A stretch of 64,000 bases of DNA, from assembly GCF_013377535.1 (NCBI RefSeq), contig NZ_JABCJE010000001.1:62001-126000 (forward strand), read 5' to 3'. The translations under genes were made by a program, and so were the position numbers. The notes beneath the pieces were generated by a model that was not told the origin of the DNA, made no database searches, and saw only the letters and a program-made list of their open reading frames with translations. Numbering within the stretch: the first letter of the stretch is position 1; each line of letters starts with the position of its first letter. Source of the stretch: Donghicola mangrovi (GTDB lineage: Bacteria > Pseudomonadota > Alphaproteobacteria > Rhodobacterales > Rhodobacteraceae). This document shows, in pieces, positions 53,320-62,384 of this stretch.

Positions 53320-54585
53320 TCAGAGCCACTCGGGGATGCTATCGCGATTTATGATTTCGTCAAACGTCGGGCGCTGACGAATGACAGCGAATTGATCACC
53401 TTTCACCAGAACCTCGGGGACGAGGGGACGGGTGTTGTATTCGCTGGACATGACTGCGCCATACGCCCCTGCACTGCGGAAGGCGATCAGATCGCCCTCG
53501 GACAGCTTGGGCATCATACGGCCCTTGGCAAAGGTATCGCCCGATTCGCACACCGGCCCCACGATGTCATAGGGCTGCTGCTCGGCGCCCGCTTCGGGCT
53601 CGGTCACGGCGATAATGTCGTGGTGGGCGCTGTACATGGCGGGGCGCACCAGATCGTTCATGGCCGCATCGACGATCATGAATTCACGGCCTTCGCCCTC
53701 TTTCAGATAGATGATCCGGCTGGCCAGAATGCCCGCGTTGCCCGCGATCAGACGACCCGGCTCGATCTCGATCTCGCAGCCCAGATGACCCAGTTCCTCT
53801 TTGATCATCGCGCCGTATTCCATCGGCAGCGGCGGGTTCTCGTTCCCGCGCTGATAAGGAATGCCCAGACCGCCGCCCAAATCCAGACGGGTGATCTCGT
53901 GACCGTCCTCGCGCAGCGCCTCGGTCAGCTCGGCCACCTTGCGATACGCCAGACGGAAGGGCTCCAGATCCACCAACTGGCTGCCGATATGCACGTCGAT
54001 GCCCACAACCTTCAGCCCCTTCAGCGCGGCGGCTTCGGCGTAAACCGCACGGGCCTTGGCGATCGGAATCCCGAATTTGTTCTCGGATTTGCCGGTGGCG
54101 ATCTTTTCGTGGGTCTTCGCGTCCACATCGGGGTTCACGCGCACAGTAATCGGCGCCACAACCCCCAAGGACTGCGCCACACGGTCAATCGCGCGCATCT
54201 CGGGCTCGGATTCCACGTTGAACTGGCGAATGCCGCCGGTCAGCGCGGCGCGGATTTCCTCATCGGTCTTGCCCACGCCGGAAAACACGATGCGATCACC
54301 GGGCACACCCGCCGCCTTGGCGCGCGCATATTCACCGCCCGACACCACGTCCATGCCCGCGCCCAACGCCGCCAAAGTCTTCAGGATCGCCTGATTGCTC
54401 GCCGCCTTCATCGCGTAGCACACCAGATGAGGGGTCCCCTCCAGCGCCTCGTCGAACAGCTTGAAGTGACGCTCCAGCGTCGCGGTCGAGTAGATATAGA
54501 CCGGCGAGCCAACGGTCGCGACGATCTCGGAAACCGGCACATCCTCGGCAAACAGTGCGCCTTCGCGGTACAGGAAATGATCCAT
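53320..54585 (-). CDS. lysA: Diaminopimelate decarboxylase
   Basis: 421 aa PLP enzyme, last step of lysine synthesis. PLP-lysine in HLVCYAMKAASNQAIL. GMDVVSGGEYARAKAAG. DVHIGSQL. The glycine-rich phosphate loop is LGGGLGIPY. EPGRLIAGNAG. The partner-subunit Cys is in GPVCESGDTFAKG. ATG at 54585 with AAAGGAGG upstream. The next gene downstream is TIGR02302. Confidence 0.97.
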   Translation of the reverse strand: MDHFLYREGALFAEDVPVSEIVATVGSPVYIYSTATLERHFKLFDEALEGTPHLVCYAMKAASNQAILKTLAALGAGMDVVSGGEYARAKAAGVPGDRIVFSGVGKTDEEIRAALTGGIRQFNVESEPEMRAIDRVAQSLGVVAPITVRVNPDVDAKTHEKIATGKSENKFGIPIAKARAVYAEAAALKGLKVVGIDVHIGSQLVDLEPFRLAYRKVAELTEALREDGHEITRLDLGGGLGIPYQRGNENPPLPMEYGAMIKEELGHLGCEIEIEPGRLIAGNAGILASRIIYLKEGEGREFMIVDAAMNDLVRPAMYSAHHDIIAVTEPEAGAEQQPYDIVGPVCESGDTFAKGRMMPKLSEGDLIAFRSAGAYGAVMSSEYNTRPLVPEVLVKGDQFAVIRQRPTFDEIINRDSIPEWL

Positions 54586-54680
54586 GGGCCAGCCTCCTTT
54601 GCGGCAATACGTTGCGCCGCCTTTTAGGGGCTGGCACCGCGCACTGCAATCGCGCCCGCGTCAAATCCGCTTAAAAGGCG

Positions 54681-55370
54681 TCACACATTGGCCCGATGGC
54701 CGGTCCGCTCCTGATACTCGCGCCAATCGGCCAGCAATTTGTCCCGCCGCGTCGGATAGCGCGCATCCAGAACGTCGATCGCCTCGATCTGGTCCAGTGT
54801 GAAATGGCGAAAGCCCTCTCGCAATTCGCACCACGCAACCAGCACCCGCACCTCGTCCGCATGGGCAATCACCAAAGGCCACACAATGCGCGAGGTCACC
54901 TCGCCCTTCAGCCCCCGATACCGCATCCGGACCTTGGCCCGCGTGCGCAGCGCCTGGCGCATCATCCGCCCGTCATAGGTCGGCAGCTTGGCCACCGCCT
55001 GACGTTCGCTTTCTAAAATAACAGGGCGCAATTCCTCTGGCAGATGCCGCGCCAGCTTGGCGACCACCATCCGCGCCGCCGTCGCAACCGTCGGGTCCCC
55101 CCGTTCGACCGCCCAGACCGCGCCCATCAGCGCCGCTTCCATCTCGTCCAATGTCAGCGTCAGGGTAAACGCCTCGCGCGCCTGCTCCAGCAGATAGCCC
55201 CGCTCGGCATCCCCGTGCACGGGGATTTTCCGGCGCACCAGAACGCGAATATCCTCGGCCAGCAAAGGCTCCGGCGCACCGACCACCCGCGCCAGATCCT
55301 CGGCCGCGATGGGCGCGCTCTGGCTTTGCAGAACCTTCATGATGCGGATCAGGCGGTCTTTCTGGTGCAT
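54681..55370 (-). CDS. YafY-type HTH-WYL transcriptional regulator
   Basis: 229 aa. N-terminal winged HTH (HQKDRLIRIMKVLQSQSAPIAAEDLARVVGAPEPLLAEDIRVLVRRKIPVHGDAERGYLL). C-terminal WYL domain (KVRMRYRGLKGEVTSRIVWPLVIAHADEVRVLVAWCELREGFRHFTLDQI). WYL domains bind ligands or nucleic acid and regulate stress or defence loci, but none is adjacent. ATG at 55370 with GGGGGAG upstream; upstream in-frame ATGs lack an RBS. Confidence 0.87.
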   Translation of the reverse strand: MHQKDRLIRIMKVLQSQSAPIAAEDLARVVGAPEPLLAEDIRVLVRRKIPVHGDAERGYLLEQAREAFTLTLTLDEMEAALMGAVWAVERGDPTVATAARMVVAKLARHLPEELRPVILESERQAVAKLPTYDGRMMRQALRTRAKVRMRYRGLKGEVTSRIVWPLVIAHADEVRVLVAWCELREGFRHFTLDQIEAIDVLDARYPTRRDKLLADWREYQERTGHRANV

Positions 55371-55501
55371 GTGCTCCCCCAATTGCGGAATGGTTGCACG
55401 GAGCCCATGGAAAACAAACGCCTCCATTCGACCATCCCGAAACGACCGAGCGGATACCCTCCCCCATAGAAAAAGCGGGCCCCGCTATCGCGCGCCCGCT
55501 T

Positions 55502-55533
55502 CCTCTTTCTTGGTAAAAATACCCCGTCGCGGC
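55502..55533 (+). repeat. Partial CATCTTGG...ATACC intergenic repeat
   Basis: CCTCTTTCTTGGTAAAAATACC, split here as CCTCTTTCTTGG and TAAAAATACC, followed by a short GC palindrome CCGTCGCGG. It is related to 44804-44852 and 18719-18790. It lies just beyond the DUF2834 stop. Confidence 0.5.
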
Positions 55534-55537
55534 CCGA

Positions 55538-55855
55538 TCAATCGATCGGTCGGCACCGGAAATAGAGATACAGCGGCAACCCGCAGCTGACCCCGATGCA
55601 GAAGGTCGCCGGAATAGCAATCAGCGCCATCCAGTTCCGCCGCACCCAAACCTCGGCCAGAATCCAGACGGTCAGCGTGATGGCCGAAATCGTCAGATCC
55701 CACACCAAGCCACTCGACGCCGCATTGGCGTGCCACGCGTCGATCATCGGCCCCAGCGCGACCCCGTTTTCCCAGAACCACGTCAGGAAATAGGCCATGG
55801 GGTGCACCGCCCCCCACGCTGCCAAAGCCAGATAAACGACGCGCAGGGGCGTCAT
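55538..55855 (-). CDS. DUF2834 membrane protein
   Basis: 105 aa with three membrane segments. The sequence matches the DUF2834 pattern: RVVYLALAAWGAVHPMAYFLTWFWENG, then WDLTISAITLTVWILAEVWVRRNWMALIAIPATFCIGVSCGLPLYLYFR. The function is unknown. Its start overlaps the stop of the small lipoprotein gene by 4 nt, so it is in the argH operon. Confidence 0.82.
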   Translation of the reverse strand: MTPLRVVYLALAAWGAVHPMAYFLTWFWENGVALGPMIDAWHANAASSGLVWDLTISAITLTVWILAEVWVRRNWMALIAIPATFCIGVSCGLPLYLYFRCRPID

Positions 55856-55992
55856 CCCTTGATGCCCATCTCGGCCGAGCCGGACAGAGACACGCCGAAC
55901 ACCGGATCACCCTTTTGCGGGCGCTCGGGTGTGCCATCAGCCCCGCAGGCTGCCAGCATCGCCATCAAAGCCAGTGCGGCTACGGTTTTCAT
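55852..55992 (-). CDS. Small LptM-like lipoprotein downstream of argH
   Basis: 46 aa. [25 protein letters not shown]: a lipoprotein signal with lipobox LAAC, then a C-G-x2-G-x3-x-P pattern reminiscent of LptM (YifL), the small chaperone that helps LptD disulfide maturation. In many proteobacteria such a lipoprotein sits between argH and lysA; here the argH-lipoprotein-DUF2834 cluster lies just beyond lysA. It overlaps argH by 4 nt. The identity is inferred from pattern and context only. Confidence 0.6.
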   Translation of the reverse strand: MKTVAALALMAMLAACGADGTPERPQKGDPVFGVSLSGSAEMGIKG

Positions 55993-57380
55993 CCCAGAAC
56001 CTCTTTCCAACGCGCCACCTGCGCGCGGACCTGTTCCGGCGCGGTGCCCCCATAGGACATGCGCGACGCGACCGAGTTGTCCACCCCGAGCACACCGAAA
56101 ACCTCTTCGGTGATGGCGTCGTGAACGGATTTCATATCCTCGAGAGTCAGGTCGGGCAGATCGCAACCCTTCTCTTCCGCCAGCGCCACCAGCGAACCCG
56201 TCACGTGGTGCGCGTCGCGGAACGGCATATCCAGCACGCGCACCAGCCAGTCCGCCAGATCGGTCGCGGTCGAGAACCCGCTGCCCGCTGCCGCCGCCAG
56301 TTGGGGACGGTTCGCGCTCATGTCCTTAACCATGCCTTCCATCGCGGCCAGCGCCAGCATCAGGTTATCGGCGGCGTCAAAGACCTGTTCTTTGTCTTCT
56401 TGCATGTCCTTGGAATAGGCTAGCGGCAGACCCTTCATCACCATCATCAGCGCGACGTTGGCACCGAAAATCCGGCCAATCTTGGCGCGGATCAGTTCCG
56501 CGGCATCGGGGTTCTTCTTCTGCGGCATGATCGACGAACCGGTCGAGAAACGGTCCGACAGGGTCACAAACCGGAACTGGGCCGAGGACCAGATCACCAG
56601 TTCTTCGGCAAAGCGGCTCAGGTGCATCGCGCAGATGCTGGCCGCGCCCAGAAACTCCAGCGCAAAGTCACGCGCCGAAACCGCGTCCAAGGAGTTCGCC
56701 ATCGGGCGGTCAAAGCCCAGCGCCTCAGCGGTCATATGACGGTTGATGGGAAAGGACGTCCCCGCCAGCGCCGCAGCGCCCAAGGGGCTTTCGTTCATAC
56801 GAACGCGCGCGTCTTTGAAGCGGCTCAGGTCGCGGCTGAACATCTCGACATAGGCCATCATGTGGTGTCCCCACGTCACCGGCTGCGCGGTCTGCAGGTG
56901 GGTGAAACCGGGCATCACCCAGTCCGCGCCCGCCTCGGCCTGCACCAAAAGCGCACGGATCAGCGCCTCGACTCCGCCGATCGCGGCGTCGATCTGGTCA
57001 CGCACCCACAGACGGAAATCGGTCGCCACCTGATCGTTGCGCGAGCGCGCGGTGTGCAGACGACCTGCAGGCTCACCTACGATTTCCTTCAGGCGGGACT
57101 CCACATTCATGTGAATATCCTCGAGCGCGGTCGAAAACTGGAAAGAACCGCTTTCGATCTCTGACAACACCGTGAGCAGGCCTTCACGAATGGCCTCTGC
57201 ATCGCTATCCCTCAGGATGCCCTGAGCAGCCAACATGGCCGCATGGGCCCGAGAGCCTGCGATGTCTTGTGCGGCCAACCGCTTGTCGAACCCGATCGAG
57301 GCATTAATTGCCTCCATGATCGCGTCCGGTCCAGCGGCGAAGCGGCCGCCCCACATTGCGTTCGAGGAAGAGTCTGACAT
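55989..57380 (-). CDS. argH: Argininosuccinate lyase
   Basis: 463 aa fumarase-superfamily enzyme. Cleaves argininosuccinate to arginine and fumarate. [70 protein letters not shown], and the mobile signature loop [19 protein letters not shown]. The ATG at 57380 has GGGGG 7 nt upstream. The divergent tlpA ATG is only 21 nt away. Confidence 0.98.
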   Translation of the reverse strand: MSDSSSNAMWGGRFAAGPDAIMEAINASIGFDKRLAAQDIAGSRAHAAMLAAQGILRDSDAEAIREGLLTVLSEIESGSFQFSTALEDIHMNVESRLKEIVGEPAGRLHTARSRNDQVATDFRLWVRDQIDAAIGGVEALIRALLVQAEAGADWVMPGFTHLQTAQPVTWGHHMMAYVEMFSRDLSRFKDARVRMNESPLGAAALAGTSFPINRHMTAEALGFDRPMANSLDAVSARDFALEFLGAASICAMHLSRFAEELVIWSSAQFRFVTLSDRFSTGSSIMPQKKNPDAAELIRAKIGRIFGANVALMMVMKGLPLAYSKDMQEDKEQVFDAADNLMLALAAMEGMVKDMSANRPQLAAAAGSGFSTATDLADWLVRVLDMPFRDAHHVTGSLVALAEEKGCDLPDLTLEDMKSVHDAITEEVFGVLGVDNSVASRMSYGGTAPEQVRAQVARWKEVLG

Positions 57381-57401
57381 GTCGTGCCCCCGGAGGTCTT
57401 G

Positions 57402-57965
57402 ATGCGCCTTGTAAAGTCCCTGTTGCTCTATACTGCCATGTGTCTGGTTGCAAATGGCCCTGCGTTTGCCGCCGATACCGCTGCGCTCGGGGCCTTGCGG
57501 GACGGCGACATGAAGAAACTGTCGTTCCACGCCGATCCCCAGCCGGTCTCGGCGCTAGAGTTCAGCGGCCCCGACGGCGCGGGAAAGCTGTCCGATTTCA
57601 AGGGCCAGATCGTTCTGGTGAACTTCTGGGCCACCTGGTGCGCCCCCTGCCGCAAGGAAATGCCGATGCTGTCGGCGCTGCAGTCCGAGCTTGGCGGGGA
57701 CGATTTCCGCGTTGTGACACTGGCCACCGGACGCAACGCGCCCGAGGGAATCGCCAAATTCTTTGACGAGATCGGGGTCGAGAACCTGCCCCACTATATG
57801 GACCACCGCCAAGCCATCGCCCGCGAGATGGGCGTGCTGGGCCTGCCAGTGACCGTGATCCTGAACCGCGAAGGTCAGGAAATCGGGCGCCTGATGGGCG
57901 ACGCGGACTGGTCCAGCGACAGCGCCAAAGCGATCCTGACCGCGCTGATCAACGATCAGGTCTGA
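57402..57965 (+). CDS. tlpA: TlpA-family thiol-disulfide oxidoreductase
   Basis: 187 aa. Signal peptide of ~24 residues ([17 protein letters not shown]). Thioredoxin fold with the redox motif W-C80-A-P-C83 ([16 protein letters not shown]) and the cis-Pro loop GLPVTV. TlpA relatives reduce periplasmic thiols for cytochrome oxidase copper-centre or cytochrome c maturation. GGAGG lies 5 nt before ATG 57402. It is divergently paired with argH, as in other alphaproteobacteria, and its 3' end overlaps tag by 17 bp. Confidence 0.9.
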   Translation: MRLVKSLLLYTAMCLVANGPAFAADTAALGALRDGDMKKLSFHADPQPVSALEFSGPDGAGKLSDFKGQIVLVNFWATWCAPCRKEMPMLSALQSELGGDDFRVVTLATGRNAPEGIAKFFDEIGVENLPHYMDHRQAIAREMGVLGLPVTVILNREGQEIGRLMGDADWSSDSAKAILTALINDQV

Positions 57966-58512
57966 CCGCCCAGTCGCACCCGTCCACGTGGTCATCGACC
58001 ATGCCGACCGCCTGCATAAACGCATAAACGGTGGTCGGCCCCACAAAGCGGAAGCCCCGCTTTTTCAACGCCTTGGACAGGCGCTCGGACACGTCGGTCT
58101 GCGCGGGCACGTCCGACAGCGCAGCGCGGCAAGGCTTCAGCGGCTCTCCGTCCACAAATGACCAGATCCAGTCCGAGAACCCCTCGTCCTCCTCGACCTT
58201 GATCCAAGCCTTGGCGTTGCCGATCGTCGCCTCGATCTTGCCCTTGTGCCGGACGATCCCCGCATCGCCCAGCAGCCGCGTCACATCATCCGCCCCCCAC
58301 TGCGCGATCACATAGGGATCGAACCCCGCAAAGGCCGCGCGAAACCCCTCGCGCTTTTTCAGGATGGTCAGCCAGTTCAGCCCCGCCTGAAACCCCTCAA
58401 GACACAGGCATTCGAACAGCGCGCGCCCGTCCCGCTCTGGCATGCCCCATTCATCGTCATGATAGGCCTGATACAGCGCATCCTCTGTCACCCAACCGCA
58501 TCGTTTCGTCAT
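57949..58512 (-). CDS. tag: DNA-3-methyladenine glycosylase I
   Basis: 187 aa. Removes 3-methyladenine from alkylated DNA. RCGWVTEDALYQAYHDDEWGMPERDGRALFECLCLEGFQAGLNWLTILKKREGFR is the family-defining N-terminus, followed by GFRFVGPTTVYAFMQAVGMVDDHV. Cys5, and His near the C-terminus, belong to the zinc snap. ATG at 58512 with TAGGAG-like GGAGTCGGCTT upstream. Convergent with tlpA. Confidence 0.95.
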   Translation of the reverse strand: MTKRCGWVTEDALYQAYHDDEWGMPERDGRALFECLCLEGFQAGLNWLTILKKREGFRAAFAGFDPYVIAQWGADDVTRLLGDAGIVRHKGKIEATIGNAKAWIKVEEDEGFSDWIWSFVDGEPLKPCRAALSDVPAQTDVSERLSKALKKRGFRFVGPTTVYAFMQAVGMVDDHVDGCDWAVRPDR

Positions 58513-58650
58513 AAGCCGACTCCTAATCGCACGGATGTGAACAAACCATAAACACGCATCCGCGCCAAGGCAGGAATTCTGTCGAATTCGCGCGTTTACA
58601 AATCGTTAGGGGGTGATCGGCCAGCCTGCCTTCGTGGTGGGAGTACTGGA

Positions 58651-59484
58651 ATGCTTGAAAGACATAAGGAACGACAAAGAAAGAATCGCCTGAACCCCTT
58701 GGATACAGCGATTCGCAGCCGGGATACGGATGTGTTGGCGATGGTCGACCGTGCCCTCCGGCACAAAGAGGTCATGCTGGCCTATCAGCCTGTGGTTGTG
58801 ACCACGGACACCAAACGGGTTGCCTTCTACGAGGGGCTGATCCGGGTGCTGGATGAAACCGGACGGGTCATACCCGCGCGGGACTTTATGCCCACGGTAG
58901 AGAAGACAGAGATGGGCCAAACCATCGACCGCATCGCGCTGGAGTTCGGCCTGAGGGAACTGTCGCGGCACCCCGCGCTGCGGCTGGCAATCAACCTGAC
59001 CGCGAAGTCCCTGCACGATCCCAAATGGCAGCGCGTCCTGCGCCACGGGCTGTCGCGGGACGACACGATCGGAGAGCGTCTGATCCTGGAAATCACCGAG
59101 CATTCGGTCATGGAAAAACCGGACCAAGTGCTGGACATCATGGACGAAATCCAGTTGCGAGGGGTATCTTTCGCGCTGGATGATTTCGGGGCCGGACAGA
59201 CCGCGATAAGGTATTTTAAAGACTTCGCTTTCGACATCCTGAAGATCGACGGAAGCCTGATCAGGGGCATCGACAGATCGCCCGATAATCAGGCAATCGT
59301 CGGCGCGCTTCTGTCGATCGGGCGGCACTTCGATATGTTCACCATCGCGGAACACGTTGAAACACAAGCCCAAGCGGACTGTTTGGCCTCCCTCGGGGTC
59401 GATTGCCTCCAAGGCTATTTTTTCGGCGCTCCCAGTATCCGGCCCCATTGGCACGAAAGTCGCACTAGGAAACGTTCCGCCTAG
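58651..59484 (+). CDS. EAL-domain cyclic-di-GMP phosphodiesterase
   Basis: 277 aa single EAL domain without an obvious sensor domain. The signature is E61-G-L (EAL variant). Metal and catalytic residues are present: N115, E147, D177-D178 (LDDFGAG), K198 (ILKIDGSL), E234 (AEHVE) and Q254-G. So it is probably active on c-di-GMP and not a degenerate EAL. The cytosolic N-terminus is basic (ERHKERQRKNR). A monocistronic gene between tag and phaA. Confidence 0.88.
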   Translation: MLERHKERQRKNRLNPLDTAIRSRDTDVLAMVDRALRHKEVMLAYQPVVVTTDTKRVAFYEGLIRVLDETGRVIPARDFMPTVEKTEMGQTIDRIALEFGLRELSRHPALRLAINLTAKSLHDPKWQRVLRHGLSRDDTIGERLILEITEHSVMEKPDQVLDIMDEIQLRGVSFALDDFGAGQTAIRYFKDFAFDILKIDGSLIRGIDRSPDNQAIVGALLSIGRHFDMFTIAEHVETQAQADCLASLGVDCLQGYFFGAPSIRPHWHESRTRKRSA

Positions 59485-59548
59485 CGCTAACAGATACCAA
59501 CGAACTGTTGTCGCACCGCAGAAACCTGCTACCAATAACCCGTCGGTG

Positions 59549-59589
59549 GAGGGAGGACGAGGCCGGCATTACTGGCCTCGACGGCCCTC
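59549..59589 (+). promoter_or_regulatory. Structured 5' leader of phaA
   Basis: Nested hairpin: outer GAGGG (59549-59553)/CCCTC (59585-59589), inner CGAGGCC (59558-59564)/GGCCTCG (59574-59580). It is 30 nt upstream of the phaA start and not followed by T residues, so it is probably a leader structure or an incomplete terminator of the upstream gene. Confidence 0.45.
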
Positions 59590-59618
59590 TGCCCCGAATT
59601 TGGTAGAGGACACCGCAT

Positions 59619-60794
59619 ATGACGAACGTAGTTATCGTATCCGCCGCGCGCACCGCTGTTGGCAGCTTCCTTGGATCTTTCGCAAACACGCCTGCCCATG
59701 TTCTGGGTGCTCACGTCCTGCAGGCGCTGGTTGAGCGCGCCGGCATCGAAAAGGGCGAAGTGTCGGAGACGATTCTGGGTCAGGTGCTGACCGCCGGTCA
59801 GGGCCAGAACCCTGCCCGTCAGGCGCACATCAACGCTGGCCTGCCGATCGAATCGGCGGCTTGGAGCATCAACCAGGTATGTGGTTCGGGCCTGCGCGCT
59901 GTCGCTCTGGGCGCACAGCACATCATGCTGGGTGACGCGGCCATCGTTGCTGCGGGCGGTCAGGAAAACATGTCGATGTCTCCCCACTGCGCATCGCTGC
60001 GTCAGGGCCAGAAAATGGGCGACATGCAGTATATCGACACCATGATCAAAGACGGCCTGTGGGACGCATTCAACGGCTACCACATGGGTCAGACCGCCGA
60101 GAACGTTGCCAACCAGTGGGGCATCTCGCGCGAAATGCAGGACGAATTCGCCGTCGCCTCGCAGAACAAAGCCGAAGCCGCCCAGAAGGCTGGCAAATTC
60201 GCTGACGAAATCACCCCGTTCACCATCTCGACCCGCAAGGGCGACATCATCGTGGACGCGGACGAATACATCCGTCACGGCGCAACCATCGAAGCCATGC
60301 AGAAACTGCGCCCCGCCTTCACCAAAGACGGCTCGGTCACCGCAGCAAACGCATCGGGCCTGAACGACGGCGCGGCCGGCGTTCTGCTGATGACCGCCGA
60401 TGAGGCAGAGCGCCGCGGCCTCGAGCCGCTGGCACGCATCGCGTCCTACGCGACTGCCGGTCTGGACCCCTCGATCATGGGCACCGGCCCGATCCCCGCA
60501 AGCCGCAAGGCACTGGAAAAGGCCGGCTGGAAGGCCGAGGACCTGGATCTGGTCGAAGCAAACGAAGCGTTCGCCGCTCAGGCTTGCGCCGTGAACAAAG
60601 ACATGGGCTGGAACCCCGACGTGGTGAACGTGAACGGCGGCGCAATCGCCATCGGTCACCCCATCGGCGCGTCCGGTGCCCGTATCCTGAACACCTTGCT
60701 GTTCGAAATGAAGCGTCGCGACGCCAAGAAGGGCCTTGCGACTTTGTGTATAGGTGGCGGCATGGGTGTTGCCATGTGCTTCGAACGGCCGTAA
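59619..60794 (+). CDS. phaA: Acetyl-CoA C-acetyltransferase (beta-ketothiolase)
   Basis: 391 aa. Condenses two acetyl-CoA to acetoacetyl-CoA; first step of polyhydroxybutyrate synthesis and of the EMC pathway. Acyl-enzyme Cys in [16 protein letters not shown] (near 89). [47 protein letters not shown] (catalytic His). C-terminal [20 protein letters not shown] (second catalytic Cys). RBS AGAGGA. Confidence 0.96.
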   Translation: MTNVVIVSAARTAVGSFLGSFANTPAHVLGAHVLQALVERAGIEKGEVSETILGQVLTAGQGQNPARQAHINAGLPIESAAWSINQVCGSGLRAVALGAQHIMLGDAAIVAAGGQENMSMSPHCASLRQGQKMGDMQYIDTMIKDGLWDAFNGYHMGQTAENVANQWGISREMQDEFAVASQNKAEAAQKAGKFADEITPFTISTRKGDIIVDADEYIRHGATIEAMQKLRPAFTKDGSVTAANASGLNDGAAGVLLMTADEAERRGLEPLARIASYATAGLDPSIMGTGPIPASRKALEKAGWKAEDLDLVEANEAFAAQACAVNKDMGWNPDVVNVNGGAIAIGHPIGASGARILNTLLFEMKRRDAKKGLATLCIGGGMGVAMCFERP

Positions 60795-60801
60795 GACAGA
60801 T

Positions 60802-60826
60802 GGGCGCGCAAGAAAATTGCGCGCCC
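60802..60826. other. Intercistronic hairpin between phaA and phaB
   Basis: GGGCGCGCAA-GAAAA-TTGCGCGCCC, a perfect 10-bp stem. No T-tract on the plus strand. It may set phaA/phaB mRNA stability or attenuate read-through. Confidence 0.6.
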
Positions 60827-60868
60827 TAACCACATTAGGAAAAATAATTACTAACGCACGGAGAAAAC

Positions 60869-61591
60869 ATGGGACGCGTTGCATTGGTCACTGGGGGCTC
60901 GCGCGGCATTGGCGCGGCGATTTCCAAAGCACTCAAAGAAGCTGGCTACACTGTCGCGGCAACCTACGCCGGTAACGACGAGAAAGCCGCGGCCTTCACC
61001 GAAGAGACCGGCATCAAGACCTACAAATGGAACGTTGGCAGCTACGAAGAGTCGGCAGCTGGCATCGCTCAGGTCGAAGCGGATCTGGGTCCGGTTGACG
61101 TGGTTGTCGCGAACGCGGGCATCACCCGTGACGCGCCCTTCCACAAGATGACCCCCGAGCAGTGGCACGAAGTCATCGACACCAACCTGACCGGCGTCTT
61201 CAACACCGTTCACCCGCTGTGGAACGGCATGCGTGACCGTGGCTTTGGCCGCGTTGTGGTCATCAGCTCGATCAACGGTCAGAAAGGCCAGTTCGGTCAG
61301 GTGAACTACGCCGCAACCAAAGCAGGCGATCTGGGCATCATCAAGTCGCTGGCCCAGGAAGGCGCAGCCAAGGGCATCACCGCCAACGCGATCTGCCCCG
61401 GCTACATCGCGACCGAAATGGTTATGGCTGTCCCCGAGAAGGTCCGTGAAAAGATCATCTCTGGCATCCCCGCCGGTCGTCTGGGCGAGCCCGAAGAAAT
61501 CGCGCGCTGCGTGGTCTTCCTGGCGTCGGACGATGCGTCGTTCATCAACGGCTCGACCATCTCGGCCAACGGCGCGCAGTTCTTCGTCTGA
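60869..61591 (+). CDS. phaB: Acetoacetyl-CoA reductase
   Basis: 240 aa short-chain dehydrogenase. NADPH reduction of acetoacetyl-CoA to (R)-3-hydroxybutyryl-CoA. Cofactor motif VTGGSRGIGAAISKALKEAGY. NAGITRDAPFHKMT. Catalytic S-x12-Y-x3-K in VISSINGQKGQFGQVNYAATKAGDLG. C-terminal SFINGSTISANGAQFFV. RBS ACGGAG. Cotranscribed with phaA or from its own promoter across a hairpin. Confidence 0.96.
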   Translation: MGRVALVTGGSRGIGAAISKALKEAGYTVAATYAGNDEKAAAFTEETGIKTYKWNVGSYEESAAGIAQVEADLGPVDVVVANAGITRDAPFHKMTPEQWHEVIDTNLTGVFNTVHPLWNGMRDRGFGRVVVISSINGQKGQFGQVNYAATKAGDLGIIKSLAQEGAAKGITANAICPGYIATEMVMAVPEKVREKIISGIPAGRLGEPEEIARCVVFLASDDASFINGSTISANGAQFFV

Positions 61592-61671
61592 TCTGCGGCC
61601 TGTGTGGCAAGCGTCATAACGCTTGCCATACGCCAAACATACCCATGCCAGACCCGGTTTTGGCACAGAAA

Positions 61672-61707
61672 AAGGGCCGACGCACAGCGTTCGGCCCTTC
61701 GATTTTT
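61672..61707. terminator. Bidirectional rho-independent terminator after phaB
   Basis: AAGGGCCGA and TCGGCCCTT form a 9-bp stem. T-rich tails exist on both strands (CGATTTTTGC on plus, TTTTTCTG on minus). It ends phaB transcription and any minus-strand transcript from the 62-kb side. Confidence 0.85.
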
Positions 61708-62089
61708 GCAAAGGTTGGTAGAGCGGCGCATGACCAGCGCGTTTTGCCTGCTCCGCACATCCTTCAGGGAGCGTAGAAGTCATGCGCTTGACCAGCGGCG
61801 CCGGAAAGCGCCGCTCTGGAGGCTGGCCCAAGGGTGCGGGCCAGCGGGGTGGGGTTCAGGGATTTGATCCCGATAGCAGGCGGTGGGTCGTGCGCGGCAT
61901 CTCGGCAGTCGGTATAGATTGAGAGGGGTGCTCTGTTGGTCCCCACGAGATTGACTGACCACTGTCGCGCACGTACTTCGGTCTAGTTCTGTCCGAAGCG
62001 GCCGCCTGAACAGGTGCGACGGCATGCCTGTTCAAACTGGGTATCTGGGATAGATCGGGCCTTTTCAGCCTACCGGAGTGTTGCCGGTG
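61708..62089. other. Gene-free stretch with many stable hairpins (candidate structured RNA)
   Basis: No credible coding frame. Contains GCGGCGC/GCGCCGC, GCTGGCCC/GGGCCAGC (both near 61795-61843), GAACAGG/CCTGTTC (62008-62034), and a long rod. In the rod CGTGCGCG (61889-61896) pairs with CGCGCACG (61966-61973), with CAGTC/GACTG and GGGG/CCCC nested inside. Bounded on the left by a bidirectional terminator. Could be a small RNA or the long 3'UTR of ydcH; no Rfam family is recognised. Confidence 0.4.
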
Positions 62090-62257
62090 TCAATGGGTCG
62101 AAAGGCGTTCGATCTGCTCTTTGAGAGCGAGTTTCTTCTTCTTCAGCTCAGCGATCCGCAGCCTGTCCGCACTGGGCGAACGACTTTCAAATTCTACCTC
62201 CTGAGAAAGGGCTTGGTGTTTACGGCGCAGTTCCTGAACGTGCGAAGTCAAGTTCAT
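62090..62257 (-). CDS. YdcH family (DUF465) small protein
   Basis: 55 aa, short enough to be missed by default ORF cut-offs. MNLTSHVQELRRKHQALSQ begins the protein, and SADRLRIAELKKKKLALKEQIERL forms the amphipathic coiled-coil typical of DUF465/YdcH, including the K-K-x-K-L-x-L-K-E-x-I signature. The function is unknown. ATG at 62257 with AGAGGAG 10 nt upstream; stop at 62090. The structured stretch to its left lies downstream of it. Confidence 0.85.
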   Translation of the reverse strand: MNLTSHVQELRRKHQALSQEVEFESRSPSADRLRIAELKKKKLALKEQIERLSTH

Positions 62258-62384
62258 CTGAGAAAAACTCCTCTCTGCTGTTGTAACAAAACCATGACAG
62301 CACAGATTCGTTTAAATGTCACGCCGCAACGCAATAAAAAGAAAGCGTAGGCAGGTTTTGGCGCATTAAATGGAAATATGGTAT

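Noticed and set aside
61861-61876. T-arm-like GGGATTTGATCCC near 61858 as a tRNA remnant
   Set aside because: No anticodon or acceptor stems can be built around it.
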